Source: Anaeramoeba flamelloides
Taxonomy: Eukaryota; Metamonada; Anaeramoebidae
Assembly: GCA_027625915.1 (NCBI GenBank)
Contig: JANTQA010000033.1
Coordinates: 2,232,001-2,296,000 of the forward strand
Direction of reading: 5' to 3'
DNA: 64,000 nucleotides
The notes below the pieces were generated by a model. That model ran no database searches. It saw only the letters and a list, made by a program, of their open reading frames with translations, and was not told where the DNA came from. A program made the position numbers and the translations under genes. Shown piece by piece: positions 35,285-52,852 of the stretch. How positions within the stretch are numbered: position 1 is the first letter of the stretch; every line of letters starts with the position of its first letter.

Positions 35285-37089
35285 TGTTAGCTTCCCCAGA
35301 ATCTAAAAGAATTGAGTAATATCTTTGATTTCTCTCTATTCTTTTGAATTATGTATAGGATGGTACTCTACATCACACTATGAACACTTCATTTTGGTTT
35401 TTTTTTTAATTTTAAGTATAAATAGAATATTTAAAGAAATTTTTTAATTAATTTCAAAAATTAAAAAAACCGCTTTAACTATTCCAGAACTTAAAAGAAT
35501 TCGGTTAAATCCAGAGATTTTACTCAAATATTCTTTTGAATTTTGTTAAGGAATCACTCTACGGTAATCGACTGATACTGTCTTTAGGTTTCCCAGAGTG
35601 TAAATTAAAACAAAAAAAATCAACCTTTTACAGGATTCTATAAATTCTAGATAACCGAGAACACGATATATTTATCATTTTATTTCAGTTTTATTAGAAT
35701 AATAGAGCATTTTTAAATCCATTTGTTATTCTCTAAAAGGGTAAATATCTCAAAGTTGAATATAACTACAATTTATTTTTTAAGTAATTTCAAAATTATT
35801 GCCCCAAAAAAACACTTTTATAACTTATTTTTTAAAAAGATGATTTCATATAATTTCAATATCCTTCGATTCTAGTTCACAATTTATAAATAAATAAAAT
35901 ATTCTTTTTTTGAGAGTAAAAGAGATACAAAAAATGTAGTACGACAAAAATCAATTAATAAAAATAACTTGAACAATATGAAGTTTAGGATTTTTTATAT
36001 AAACATGATAGATTTCAATACCGATGTCAAAATGTTAATTTATCTAGTATTTTTGTCTAACTTAAATTCTAATTTATTTTATTTTTTTATTAACAATTTC
36101 CAAGAAAGTGGGGCAAATTTATTTTATAATATATCTATTAAACTCAATCTTCAAAAAAAGTATTTAAATATCCCATATCATGAACTTTCTTTATTGATTC
36201 TTTAGAGAAATTCAATTTATTTCTTAGTATTGCATAACATATATAAAATATATTAAATTTTCTGATCTTTATTGTAAATGATATTTTTTAGGCGTGAAAA
36301 TGGGTGTCTATTATTTTATTTTTTATTGAAAAAATCGTTTCCATGACTTGTTTAATCTCAACAAATTTTCAAATCGAAATAAAAGCATGAAATTCCATTT
36401 GTTTTTTTAACAAATCAACTGTTTCCTTTTCATATTTTTAGTTTTTTATTGAAATTTGTCATTATATTGTTTTCAGCAAAAAAAGTATAAATTATTTTTT
36501 CATTTTTTGGGAAATATTTCAACATACTTATTTTTCGACTATATATACCTTAGCCATTGAATGAATTGGTATTAGTATTAAACTTAATTTGAAATTGTCA
36601 ATTAACAAACGCCTCAACTAACAAAAATGATTCTTTATGAACTGTAAAAAATGCCCCACTTTTTTGGAAATCCCTGTGTTTAATACAAGAATTGATCCAT
36701 TTATTTATTCATTTAATTCGGACATGACTATCAAAATAATAAAAACTTGGTAAAATTGAATAATTTACTCATTAGTTAATAATCCGTTTTTCACTGCAAC
36801 TCTGTAATTGGTGATGTTTTTGCAAAACAACAAAAACTCCTAATTTGATGTTCAACATTTATTTTAATCTTTGCTCTCGGATCTGAAAACTTTAACAAAA
36901 ATGAAAACTTAATATTTGTAATGTATCTACGGGATTAGTTTGGAACTAAAATTCAAGGAAAGAACATTTTTAGTGTACTTGAATAATTCATTTAGCAGGT
37001 ACCTCCTTAAATGTTTGGAATTGATGATTTATTTTTTCACCTTTTTTGTTTCTTTTTTTCTCTTTATCAAAATTCAAATATTTAATAAA
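32615..37089. other. Divergent intergenic region between the radical SAM and STAND genes
   Basis: Holds the promoters of two divergent genes, but no motif is clear. The first ~200 bp left (32640-32800) are G/T-rich on the plus strand. A hairpin array occupies about 34540-35600. An open frame of 78 codons at 35969-36205 has no support. No other coding sequence seen. Confidence 0.55.
34540..35600. repeat. Largest hairpin-module array (family H)
   Basis: At least four GAATTC-type hairpins (near 34550-34610, 34645-34710, 35295-35350 and 35490-35545) with CTAGGTTTTTTTGAG / CTCAAAAAAACCTAG modules repeated in both orientations from 34725 to 35170. A run of about 30 A lies near 35250-35281. No coding capacity. 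Confidence 0.75.
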
Positions 37090-41685
<4,596 letters not shown>

Positions 41686-41754
41686 AATACTTGTGATTCT
41701 TTGTAGAGATCAAAATTTTTGTTTTTATTTTTTATTAACATTTTTATTAGATTG

Positions 41755-42226
41755 ATAAACATTTCACTGAAACAATTTTTTGTTTTTTTTTTATGTTTAG
41801 CCACTTTTGCTTTTTTTTTTTTTTCTTCTTCTTTTCTTTTCTTTCTTTTTTATTTTTTTTTAAAAAGTTAAGTTGAAAAAAAAAATGTGTGAAACTCCAA
41901 ATTAGCACACACAAAAGTGAGGATTTATATTTTTGTTTCAAATGAATACATTTACAATTAAAAAAACTTATTTTCAACAATTTTAATTTCCCAAAGAAAT
42001 TGAGATTTTTTAAACAAAACATTCTGATGAAAGATCTCAAATATTTTTTAAACATTTTTTTTTTTTTTGAAATTTATGGTTTTTTCAGTATTTCTATTCA
42101 TGAATGTCGACTCTTATATGAAGTTTATTATTTCTCTTATTTATAAATAATTGTAGTTTGTTTGATTCTTAAAAAAAAGTGAATTTTTCATTTTTGGCTG
42201 GGGAACCTGAGTGAAACGGAGTTTAA
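41755..42226. mobile_element. TIR element, family A, copy 4 (shortened)
   Basis: The right end CATTTTTGGCTGGGGAACCT and GAGTGAAACGGAGTTTA match other copies. The left end (ATAAACATTTCACTGAAACA) is a degraded terminal repeat. About 100 bp of the interior next to the left end is missing. Confidence 0.6.
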
Positions 42227-42299
42227 TATTTTCAAAATTTGATGATATTTATCTTTTTAGAATATGAGAAGATAATTTTTAGTATCTTAGATTCTATTT

Positions 42300-42331
<32 letters not shown>

Positions 42332-43180
42332 GCTTGAAAAATGTTTGAAAATACTAAAAAAAGAAATAAATGTGAAGGTAAACTCTCGAATTTAAAAATC
42401 AAAAAAATATAAAAAAAAACTAAAACTAAGAATAAAAATAACAACAAAAGAAATAAAATACTTTCGAATTTTTATTTTTTTGATGAAAATAACAAAAAAA
42501 AAAAAAAAAAAAGAAAAAGTAACTTATTGGATAGTTAAATAAAAGCCTTGAAATAGTTTACTAATTATTATGATTTTTTATTATATTGGAAATGCCATTT
42601 TTGATTTGAATTCTCTCAAATTTTATGTCTTTTTTTACATTTTTCATTGAATTTAAACAAAAGATTGGATTTTTGTTGTTATTTTTTTTTTTTTTCCTTT
42701 TTTTTAAAAAAAATAGTTTTTTTATTTGAAAGTAAAGTTGATTTTACAATAATGTTTTTTTTTTCACTTCATTTTGGTGAAAAAATTTATTCTTCTTTTT
42801 TCTTGTTGGTAAAAAAAAAAAAGTAAAAAAACTATCAAGTAATAAATAAAATAAAAAATAAAGTTCGAATTTTTTTACATTTAATATAATCAACGAAATA
42901 AAGGTACTTAATTACTAAATAATAGAATTACGAACGCCAAAATTTCTAGAAATAATAAATAATTGATTTTGATATTTTTAAAAAAAAATATGAAAAAAAA
43001 ACAAAATTTTTTCTGAAAAATTGTGATATATTACTTGGGGAATAATTTTAAATCACATTTCAAGAATAATATTTCGAGACCCAATAATATGTTTTGGAAA
43101 AATATATTTGGATCATGAGATTCTATTTTTGAAATATTTTTTCATACTCTGAATAACCTACTATACCTCTAATATAAATA

Positions 43181-43215
<35 letters not shown>

Positions 43216-43639
43216 TTGTTATAGATACAATTCTTTATTTTTTTAAAAAAAATAATTTTCAATTTTTTATACTTTTTACTTTTCTCGAATTTCTTTTTTT
43301 AAATTCTTTAGATCCCGACTATTTTTTTGTGTGTGTCAAATGGTATAAAAGAATGAAAAAAACCTTATAATAATATATAAATATATACACTTTTAGATCT
43401 TCAACAAACCAGACGGTTTCGGATTAGATCAGAAACAATATTAGCTGAAGTGAGCAGAATGAATGTAAAATCAGTCTAGTTGTAGTGATTTGAAACAAAA
43501 CTATCAGTAAAATGGTACTGTTAGAACTTTGGTTAGATGAATACTTCTGATCCATTATTTTATATCATATTTTGTGAAAAAAAATATTTGAAAAACTTGA
43601 AAAAAATTTAAAAAAAATGTAAGAAAGTTTTGAAAGTGA

Positions 43640-43985
43640 TTCTTTATTCTTAAAAAACAGTACAGTTCTTTTTAGGTGAATTATCTATAGAACTTTTATA
43701 AATGACTGATAAAGTAACTTATTTCATTTGTTCTATAGTTGGTCCTATATACCAGGTTTTATATTCAAATAAATTATAGTGATGATATACAAAATTTTCA
43801 ACCTAAAGGATAATAACACATACAAAACTTGGACCAAAAAACTGTTCACTGAAGTTTTTATTTGGTTTTTTTATTGAGTATTTTAATACACTCTTTACTA
43901 TTTCTTGCTTTTCTATCTCTTACTCTTGTCTTTGTTTCAAAAGAAAAAATTATTTCTTTTCATTTTTTAAAGAAATATTATTTTT
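43640..43985. repeat. Dispersed repeat, family D1, copy 2
   Basis: Same orientation and word order as 17990-18345. It is followed by family H hairpins after about 90 bp, just as copy 1 is. The conserved arrangement suggests that D1 and H may have been copied together. Confidence 0.7.
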
Positions 43986-44069
43986 TAAGTTATAATCTTT
44001 TCTATATTATAACTACGTTAAAAAACACTGAAAATAAATATAGGGTTTCATGAAGTGATTCGGGAAGTG

Positions 44070-44430
44070 ATGTAAAGTGTCTTTTTATTCCAGAATTCAA
44101 AATAATAGTGAAAAATTTTAAAGATTTAACTCAATTCTTTTGAATTCTGGAAAACCCAACAATGTTTTTTTTTACTTTGAGAAATAAACCAAAAATTAAA
44201 TAAGTTTTCGGTTGATTCTTCAAATTAAAAAAAAACCTAATGTGAGTGCCGCAAAGTGCCGAAGAGTGCCTAGCTGTACCATAATTCAAAAGAATAGAGA
44301 AAAATCTTTGATTTTACTCAATTCTTTTAAATTCTGGAAAAGCTAACGGCGGTTTTTTTTAATTTAAAAGAATTGAATAAAATTTAAGATTTAACTCGTT
44401 TCTTTTGAATTCTGGAAAAATTTAACCGCA
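44070..44430. repeat. Hairpin-module array (family H)
   Basis: Hairpin arms at 44085-44155, 44280-44345 and 44360-44415 (GAATTCAAAAGAATAGAG and similar), plus the GAAATAAACC hairpin at 44175-44230. GTGCCGCAAAGTGCCGAAG separates modules. Confidence 0.75.
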
Positions 44431-44770
44431 AACATAAAGTGATTTTGTTGAATTACCTCTATTCAATTCAAAATAAAAATTATAAAGATAAAAAATTTAT
44501 TTATTTTTTTGCTTTCACAATAAATTTTTTAAAAATAATATTTTTTTTTCTTTTTTTTATTTTTTTCTAACAAAGAATAAAATTAATTTAAACAAAAAAA
44601 AAAAATGTTTGTTTAATTGATTTATTTATATTTTTATTTTCATCTTTTTTTTATTCCTTTAAAAGATTTTGGATAAAATTTAATTATATTAAAATGAAAA
44701 AAAATAATATTTTAATTAAAAATAACTTGAAACTTGATCAAAATATTTCAATTTTCTTCTTAATTCCTTC

Positions 44771-47700
44771 TTAATTTAAAATTAATTTTGAAAGATAAGC
44801 TAAAATCCCGAGAAGTATTAAGATGAGAATAAAATCAATACAAAATTTATCACCACTTCTTACGCTATCTACCGCCTTTCTTAATTTTTTATTCACGTTA
44901 TCAAGATGTCCTTGTACATCATCCATTTTTTCCTCAATTGTTTCGAGCATTACGTTTGTAGTATCAATTACCTAATATATAAAAATATTTTTAAATAAAA
45001 TTTACAAGCAAAGGAACAAATAAATAAATAATAATAAAGTGTTAGTGTTTGTAAATAAGAAAATGAAATAAAAATAAATTGGATTTGGTCTTATTGTTAA
45101 TTTTATTATTTTTATTGCAAAAATTGATTTTTAAAAAAAAACAAATTCATTTTTAATACAAATTTTTAAAGAAACGTTTTTTTTTCTTGTTTATTTTAAA
45201 AAAGTTATGATTATTTATAGACTCTACCAAAATTCAAAATTTTTTGCACATTAAAAAATTTTTCAAAGAATACTTAAAATAATCTTCTGAGATGAATTGT
45301 AAGAGATTTTATGTTTTTTTAAAAACTATTAGAAGGAATTAATTTATTTTTATATTGTTAGAATACGCTTTTTTTTTACATTATTTGTTTTTTTTCAATT
45401 TATTTTTTAGAATTACCTATTTAATTACTTTGTACTTCAAAATGGAATTTGTTTTTAATAATTGAGTATTGGGATGTAAATTTGGTTTTGTTAACATAAA
45501 AAAAAAAAAAAAAACAAATAGCTCATTTATTGGTTTAATAATATTTAATCTATTGATATTTTTATTAAAATAGCTACAATAAATTCATTTTAAGAGATTG
45601 ATCCGATTGAGAAAAAAATATAATTTGAAAAGTAATTTTTTTCAAAAAATTTTTTGAAAAAATATCAGATCTTAAAAGTATTAGGCTTTGCAATATTATT
45701 AAGTTTGATACTCATAACAAAAAAAAAAAAAAAAGAAAACTTCGTATAAAAGTCAAATCGAAATATTCCTTTCTGAATTGATTTTATTAATTTTAAGAGT
45801 GGTTTAATATTATCTTTAAGTTCGAAAATTACTGTTATTATTTTTTAAGGATAAAGATAATTTGTAAAGTTATTTTTTTTTTGTTTGTTTTTTGTTTTTT
45901 TTAAATGTAAAAATGACTGAAAAAACAATATAATTTAAAATAAGTGTGTTTATACAATTTAAAGAGAGACTCAAAAAAAATCTATTTTCATCACAAAAAA
46001 AATAAGATTCTATTGGATGTATTGTTGAAAAAATATTTTGAAGAAAAAATCTATTTTTTGCAAAAAAATAACATGAGAAACAATTTTTAAAAATCAGGAT
46101 ATAATTTTTAAAATGAAAATTTAAAAACACAAAATAAGTTATATTAAGGGATGTACATCTACCCATAGATTCGTATATAATCAAAGTATCTTGTAATTGA
46201 AGTTAAAAGTATATTGGTCGCTCTATGGTTCAAATGTCTTTAAAAAATCTATTATAAATATTATTGAACAATACGTTATTAGATTTTTTTACTAAATGGA
46301 TCACAATTAAAAATTGTAATTTTATAAATTTTTTTTAAATTACTTTCTCAAATCTCTAAAAATAGAAACCAAAATAATAGTATTCTAGTAATTCAAAAAT
46401 TACTATTTTGAGAACCTCCAAAAAGTAACTATTGTTTCAATTTTTGTTTACTCAAGATTTACTCAATAATTAATATAATATCAACCAGTAAGACTGGCTA
46501 ATTAGTTTTTCCTTTTTATAACCGCTAATTGAAACATAAATATATTTCCTATATTTGCGAAATAATTAATAAAAAAATAATCTATGGATTAATTCTTTCA
46601 AATTTTTTCTAAAAAATCTTGAATTTTTCAGAAAATAATCTACATTTCGAGAAAAATTTAAGAAAGATATTTTACAAGTTTGTAAATATTGATAATTTAT
46701 CCTTTAAATTTTTCTCTAAATCCAGATTTTTTTTAAAAACTGTTTGGTTTTTTACTAATACAAAGAATCTTTTTTAATTGATGAGATCAACTTGATTTAT
46801 TATTTTGACAAATCGATTTTTTAGAGACATTTGAACCATGGAGCAACTAATATAATTTTAACTTCAATTACAACATACTTTGATTTTAGGCTTCTACATG
46901 GAAGATAATAATTCCTTAAATAGGTGAAATCAAGTGATTATTTTTTAAAAAAAAAAAAATTATTTTTTGGTGATCAACTAAAAAAAAAAAAAAGTATTTT
47001 CAAAGTACTTAAAATTTATGTACTTTTTTTTTTTTTTATTTTTTATTGGTTGAAGGGAGTGATCAAAGATCCTCTTACAGCTCTGATTACTAATGGTAAA
47101 TTAGTAATTTAGATGATAAAAAAAAAGTATTTTGGAATCGAGCAGGTTCCAATTTTTTATTGGTTGAAAAAACAAAAAGAAAAATTAAAAAGAAAAAAAA
47201 AAGCAATTTAGAAAACAAAAAAATTTTTTTTTAAAAGACAGTTGATAAAAAATCAAAAAAAAAAACCAACTGTCCATGTTTATCAAGAACAATCATTAAA
47301 ACAGACACGATCCTTTTATTTAAAATTTTGTCGTTTAATTATTTCTAAGAAATCGTGAATGCTTCGTTGAGAGGTAGTTGTTTAGTAGCTGCCATTTTTT
47401 TTCTTTTTGATCCAATCTTTTTTGATCGTTCCAGTTTTTGTTTTTGTCTTTTCTTTTTATTTTCAAGTTACCCATACCGACTAGTTTCTGTCCTTCGAGT
47501 ATTAGTAGATAACCACTTGATTTTTCTCCTTAGTAACTCTTCTTCCCACTAAAAAGGAAATTCAACGAGGGAAAAAATAGAAAAAAATAAAATTTATGTA
47601 CTTTGTCAAGTTGGATTTTGGAAAATAAGTCATCTGAAACGAAAAAATTTTTTAAAATAATTTTACTAGAATACAAATGAAAATATCTCTAACGTTGAAA

Positions 47701-50700
47701 ATATCATTAATCCAAAGAAAGTTGAACAATTATGCACAAAATAAATTATTATTGAGTTACAAAGTCAAAAAAGATCAATGCTTTTTTGTTTTTTTTTTTA
47801 AAAAGGAAATTTTCTTTTTTATTTAGGTTAAAAATATTTTTTTTAAAAAAAGGCATGTGGTATCGAAATTAAATAGTTTACAAAGGTTAGTTATGCTATT
47901 AATTGTTAAATACAAAATAAAGAATAGGGCTATTCCTTAAAAAAGTGTAAAAAAAAATATTTTTTCTAATATTTCAGAAAATATTTTTATGGTAAAAGAT
48001 TGGACTGTTGTGGAGTTACTTGTGAAGACTGTTTTCAAGATAAATTTTAAAACTGTTTTTGTTACACATTTTTAAAAGAATGGAATAATAAAATTCTTTT
48101 TTTTGATTTTATTTATTATGTTGAAGATTAAAAATTGAATAAAAATAGTTCTGTTTATTCTCTGTTTATTTTTTCAATTCACAAAATATAGCCAATTCGT
48201 AAATCACCCTTTTTATTATTACAATGTGCACAGGGATTAGGAAAATAGGCAAAAAAAAAATATTGAAAATGATGTTAAAATGGTGATCTAATAAATCCAT
48301 TGTATTTGGAGTATTCAAAAGTCAATTCTTTTTAAGTGAATTTAAATTGGAGAAAATAGAGATTTTGACTAAAATAGGTTAATAAAAAGGTAATTTTCAA
48401 GAAGAGGAAAAAGAAATGAATTTATTTTTCAAAAGAAATAAATTTGTTGTTGGAATTTTTTTTGGTAATCTAAATAATTTTCAAAATTTGGAAAAAAAAA
48501 AAAAAAAAAATTTAGGAATAGAAAATGAATTTAAATTGAATTTGATAAAAGCTTTAATCTTATATCAAACGCAATTAATAAAATATAATTTTTGAGAAAA
48601 ACATGAATACTGGAATTTTAAAAATAAATGAGAAAAAATTTTCACTCCATTTTCATTTTTCCTTTACAAATAGAGTTTTTAAAGAAATTGATTGTAATTT
48701 GTGTTCTCGATTTATTTTTGATCCCTTTTTTATTTTGTTCTTTTTTATTATATTTGTGTATGGTTTGGGTGGAACTAAGAATCCTAAATGAAAAGAATAT
48801 TTAAGAATTTAAAAAGGGTAATTAGTTGAAATTTTATTCAATTGTCAATTTACACGAGAATAGTGACCAATTGTAAATTGTCCATATTCCTACGAAAGTG
48901 CACCATCAAGCTACACACCAACATAATCTAATAACACTGCCTCTCATAAGGACAAAATTATCTCTTTTTAAAAGTTTTTTTTTTTTAACTGTTAATTTTT
49001 TTTACATAAAAATATTACCAATTCGAAAAAAATAAATCAAAGATCTCAATTTACATTGTTGTTAGTGTTGTTGTTGTTGTAAATTCCAATGAAAGGATTT
49101 AAGAAACCAAACTTGAGAGATACACCTTCAACTTAATCAAGACTTTTACAATTCAAAAAAAATTGTGGCAAAATGCAATTTACACTCATAACAGAAAGGA
49201 AAATGTACCAAATAATACATTTTTCCGAAGTGTTAAATGATTTTTTATCCTATTTAAACCAACTTTTTTGTTAAAAATTTCGTGGTTTCTACATTTTGCA
49301 ATTTTATTTTCTTCAAATTTTTGTTTTAAATTTATCTCAAATATTCTCAAAATTTTTGATATTTTGAAACAAAATTACAATTTTTAAAAATGATAAAATT
49401 GTTCCTTTTTATTCTTATTTACACTTTACTTTTGTCCAAAAAAATTTTTTTTTACTTTAAATACAATATTTCGTGTTAAAAAGTGTGTTAAATGACCATT
49501 TTTTTTTTAAGATTATGGCCAGATTTAAAATCGACAATCTTTTCACGAAAATGGTAATTTAAATATCAAATACCAGCAAATAAAAAGTTAAGAGATAATT
49601 TGATGAGTTTTAATCTTGGTATGATTTAAATTGAAGTACTTGATTGAAAACGGACTTTTTGATGAATTATTATTGTAGAAAACGAAAAAAAATGTAACTT
49701 AAGTTTTTCCAAAAATACAAATAATTACAAAGAAGAAAAAGAAGAAAAAGAAGTGAACAAAAAAAAAAAAAGAAAAAGAAAATATTAAAACAAAGCAAGT
49801 GTAATTAGAAAGAAAAAATTTACTTCACCCATTGTTTGGCCCATCTCTTTTAATTCTAGAACACCGTCATAAATCTCGTCAAGATCTTCATCAATTTTAC
49901 TATCCTTTGCCCTGATTTGTTTCATCTTTTCACCGATCTCTTCATCGTCGTCTTCTCCATCAAGAGGTTTCTGGATATTCCGTGTGTTATTGACCCTTGC
50001 CTCTTTTAAGGCAATTGCTTCCTTTCTGAGTTTAGTGGATTCATATTCTTTTTTGAATCTTTTGTCAACATCTTCTAAATCATTTATAATCGAATTTATA
50101 AACTCGCCACGCTTTTCTAGAAGTTCTTCCAATTGGTTGTCTTGTTTCTCTGCCCAGTCGGGATTTTTTTTTCTTTCTTTTTTTTCTTTTTTGGTATACT
50201 TTTGTGAGTTTTCATACTCTGTTTCTTTTAATTCCTCTAATCTTTCAGAGTCTTCTCGAACTTTTGAGATCTTTTTTCGAAGGCTATGGTTAATTTTGGC
50301 TTTTTCAGATCTGAATTTATCAGTATTTTTTGATCCTAGTTGATCGCGTTCATGGATTTTCTTTTTAGTTTTTGTTTTTGTTTTTGTTTTTGTTTTTGTT
50401 TTTGTATTTTTTTTTTATTTATTTTTTGTTATTTTTGTTTTTTTGTGGTTGTCAGAGAGTAATTCCGTCTTTCAATTTAGTTTTGTTTTGAACTACAAAA
50501 AAACAAAAGAAAAATTAAAATGTAGATTTATTTTTTGTTCATTGAAAAGATCCATTGTTTTTTTGATTATGAGATAAAATTAAGGTGGGAAACATTTTGT
50601 GATACACGTTTTTTTTTGTCTCTTTGTGAATGTTCCTTATTTGCAAAAGATCTTTTACAAAAAAAAAAAAAAAATTGAATAAAAAAAAATCGATTTAAGG

Positions 50701-50874
50701 TAAAAAAAAACTATAATTTAACAACAAGTATACCTCTTTAATTGAACGAATGTCTCCTCTAATTTCTCTTTTTAAACGATCAAAGTCGGTCATTGTTTCA
50801 TCATTTTCCATCAACACTTTTGGTTCACCAGTTAATTCCGCAATACGAGTTACTCTTGTCATTAGTCCATTCAT
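44771..50874 (-). CDS. SYP7-type Qc-SNARE, membrane anchored
   Basis: Three exons, 50874-50734, 50360-49824 and 44971-44771, all phase 0 (donors GTATAC and GTAAAT), give 292 residues. The N-terminal half is helical and charged. The SNARE motif spans the second and third exons (SKIDEDLDEIYDGVLELKEM, then NVMLETIEEKMDDVQGHLDN). The C-terminus KFCIDFILILILLGILAYL is a tail anchor that resembles plant SYP71-73 (NFCID followed by a hydrophobic helix), which act in ER and plasma-membrane fusion. Counting heptads from LDEI puts Thr where the central Gln should be. The second intron is 4852 bp, unusually long. The acceptor of exon 2 is preceded by a (CAAAAA)n tract rather than pyrimidines. Confidence 0.88.
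46145..46890. repeat. Foldback element (family D5) in the SNARE intron
   Basis: The arm at 46180-46250 (AATCAAAGTATCTTGTAATT, GGTTCAAATGTCTTTAAAAA) is repeated in inverse at 46825-46890. The interior aligns with 20165-20530 and 10700-11640. No coding capacity seen. Confidence 0.65.
47345..47575. repeat. Dispersed repeat, family D2, copy 2
   Basis: Aligns with 25660-25905 in the same orientation (AACTCTTCTTCCCACTAAAA, TGTCCTTCGAGTATTAGTAG). It lies in the second intron of the SNARE gene. Confidence 0.55.
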
Positions 50875-52276
50875 TTTTATTAAATTGTTGTTTTTTGTTT
50901 ATTTGTTTCTACGGTTTGTAGTTTAGAAGTAAAAGATTAAAAAATAAAAAAATTTGTTTTGACTTATTTTTGATGCATAGACTTTCTCTTTTCATATTTA
51001 AAGCTTAAAAGTTGCTCGTCTTCAGTTTAGTATAAAATCTAAATTTACCTGATAGATGATCTATTAAAGTTCAAATGCGAAATAATATGAAAGTTTTTTG
51101 TTTAAATAGTTCCTGAATTAAATCTAACGAAAAATTCATTACATAGTCGAGTAAGTTGTTTTATGGCATAGAAATAGTTAACAATTATTGTTCTTTCTGG
51201 TAACGTTCTTGGTTGGCTCCTAATAGAATTTTTTAGTTAAGGGGAAGGTTGATTATCGAAACAATCTGAACTTTTTTTTCTCTTATAAACTCAATCCACA
51301 ATTGGAAAATTTAAATACCAAACCAACCTGTGAAAGATACAAAATATTCTTTTTTAAATGTAATTTAATAGAAAATATCGAAAAATTCAAATAAATATTT
51401 GAAAGTTTTTTTACTTTTCCATTTTTTAGATTTTTTTTACAAAGTTTTGAATCAAGAATTTTATTGGTTCAAATGTATAAAAACATTTGTAAAATTAATT
51501 GGTTTTAGATAATTTCTGTGAAATGAAATTTTTTAAAATAATTGTGATCAGCTTTTAGAAAAATGGAAATGAATTTAACAATTGTGTAAATATTTTTTTT
51601 TTGAGTAAATTAATAAGCAACAAAAAACATAATAATTAAATTTAAAAACCAAAGAATTTATCAAATCAATGAAACAGAACCATTAATTAGAATCATAATT
51701 CTCAATTTCTTGATCTATGAAGTTTTGAAATTTGTACTTTCCCGTTAATTAAAGTTTAAATTCTTTGGTTAAAATTAATTAATTATTCCAGTTAAGCGAT
51801 ATATAAAAAAAACACAAGTTTTTATTAATAATCTAAAAAGTTTGATATTTTTATTGGAAGGTTCAAAAATATTTTACTAGAATTATAAATTAAAATTATT
51901 TATATAAAACACCAAAATATATACATTATCCATCAATTTCAACAATTCCAAAATCCAGAACATTTTCTAATTGTTTGAATCGATATTACTATGTAAGTAA
52001 TAAAAATTTGAATAAATCTTGTTTTTTATGTTTAAAAAACTAGTCTAAGTATAAAAGTAAAAAATGTCTTTTCGTTTCATCATTTTTTTTTTCAATCTCT
52101 TTTTTCAAAAATCCCGGGACAAAAAAGTTGCATGAAATGTAAAAATGATTAAATTCAAACCTAGCCAAATATTTGATTCAAAATGATAACCTAAAGATAT
52201 TCCAAAAAAGATAGTTTAAAAGAAATGACAAAAAAATGGACATTTTTGACTTTTATAATGGGTCTAGGTTTTTAAA

Positions 52277-52642
52277 ATAAACTCCATTTCACTCAAAGGG
52301 GCCCAGCCAAAAATGAAAAAGTCACTTTATTTTTAAGAATCAACCTAACTTAGATTGTTTAGAAATACGAGAAATAATAAACTTCATATAAGAGTCGATA
52401 ATTATAAAAGAAAACCCTGAACAAACCATAAATTTCAAAAAAAAAAAAAATTTTAAAAAATTTTTTGTACCCCATTCATTGGAGCGTCTCGTGCAAAATT
52501 CTCAATTTCTTTAGGAAATTAAAATTGTTGATAATAAGATTTTTTACTAGTTAATATATGAATTTTTCAAAGAACATACAAAGCCTAATTTTTCTTAATG
52601 TTCATTTGGTTTTTCAAATTTTTTTTTTTTCAAAGTTAATTT

Positions 52643-52676
<34 letters not shown>

Positions 52677-52852
52677 AAAAAAAAAAGAAAATTACAAAAA
52701 ACAAAGAAAAAAAACTTTTACAAAATGAGAAAAAATGATTTTGATCTAAAAATTGAAAATTTTAGTTTGATAAGAGTAATGAATTAAACTCATAGAATAT
52801 CTTCCATTTCTTCAATAAAACTGGGCCCCCACAACTGAAAAAGAGTTTATAA
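52277..52852. mobile_element. TIR element, family A, copy 5, best preserved ends
   Basis: Starts ATAAACTCCATTTCACTCAA with GGGGCCCAGCC and ends ACTGGGCCCCC with CAACTGAAAAAGAGTTTAT. The terminal repeats are about 30 bp with a GGGGCCCAG core. It is about 575 bp, non-coding, with the A/T-rich block common to the family. Confidence 0.85.

Larger units (their letters stand above)
41686..44770. other. Convergent intergenic region between the STAND and SNARE genes
   Basis: No gene seen. Contains a family A element (41755-42226) only 70 bp after the STAND stop codon, a C8-T22 tract near 42301-42330, a TA microsatellite (43183-43212), a D1 repeat (43640-43985) and a hairpin array (44070-44430). Confidence 0.6.

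Noticed and set aside
35969-36205. 78-codon plus-strand frame
   Set aside because: Mixed composition but no ATG at the open start, no family, and no splice partner. It could be a mobile-element trace, but there is no support.
36940-37089. In-frame extension of the STAND protein upstream of 37090
   Set aside because: It begins with a non-ATG codon and is rich in Phe/Ile as expected of AT-rich flank. MTELQFSLP at 37090 starts the recognisable domain. An ATG at 37024 remains a weak alternative.
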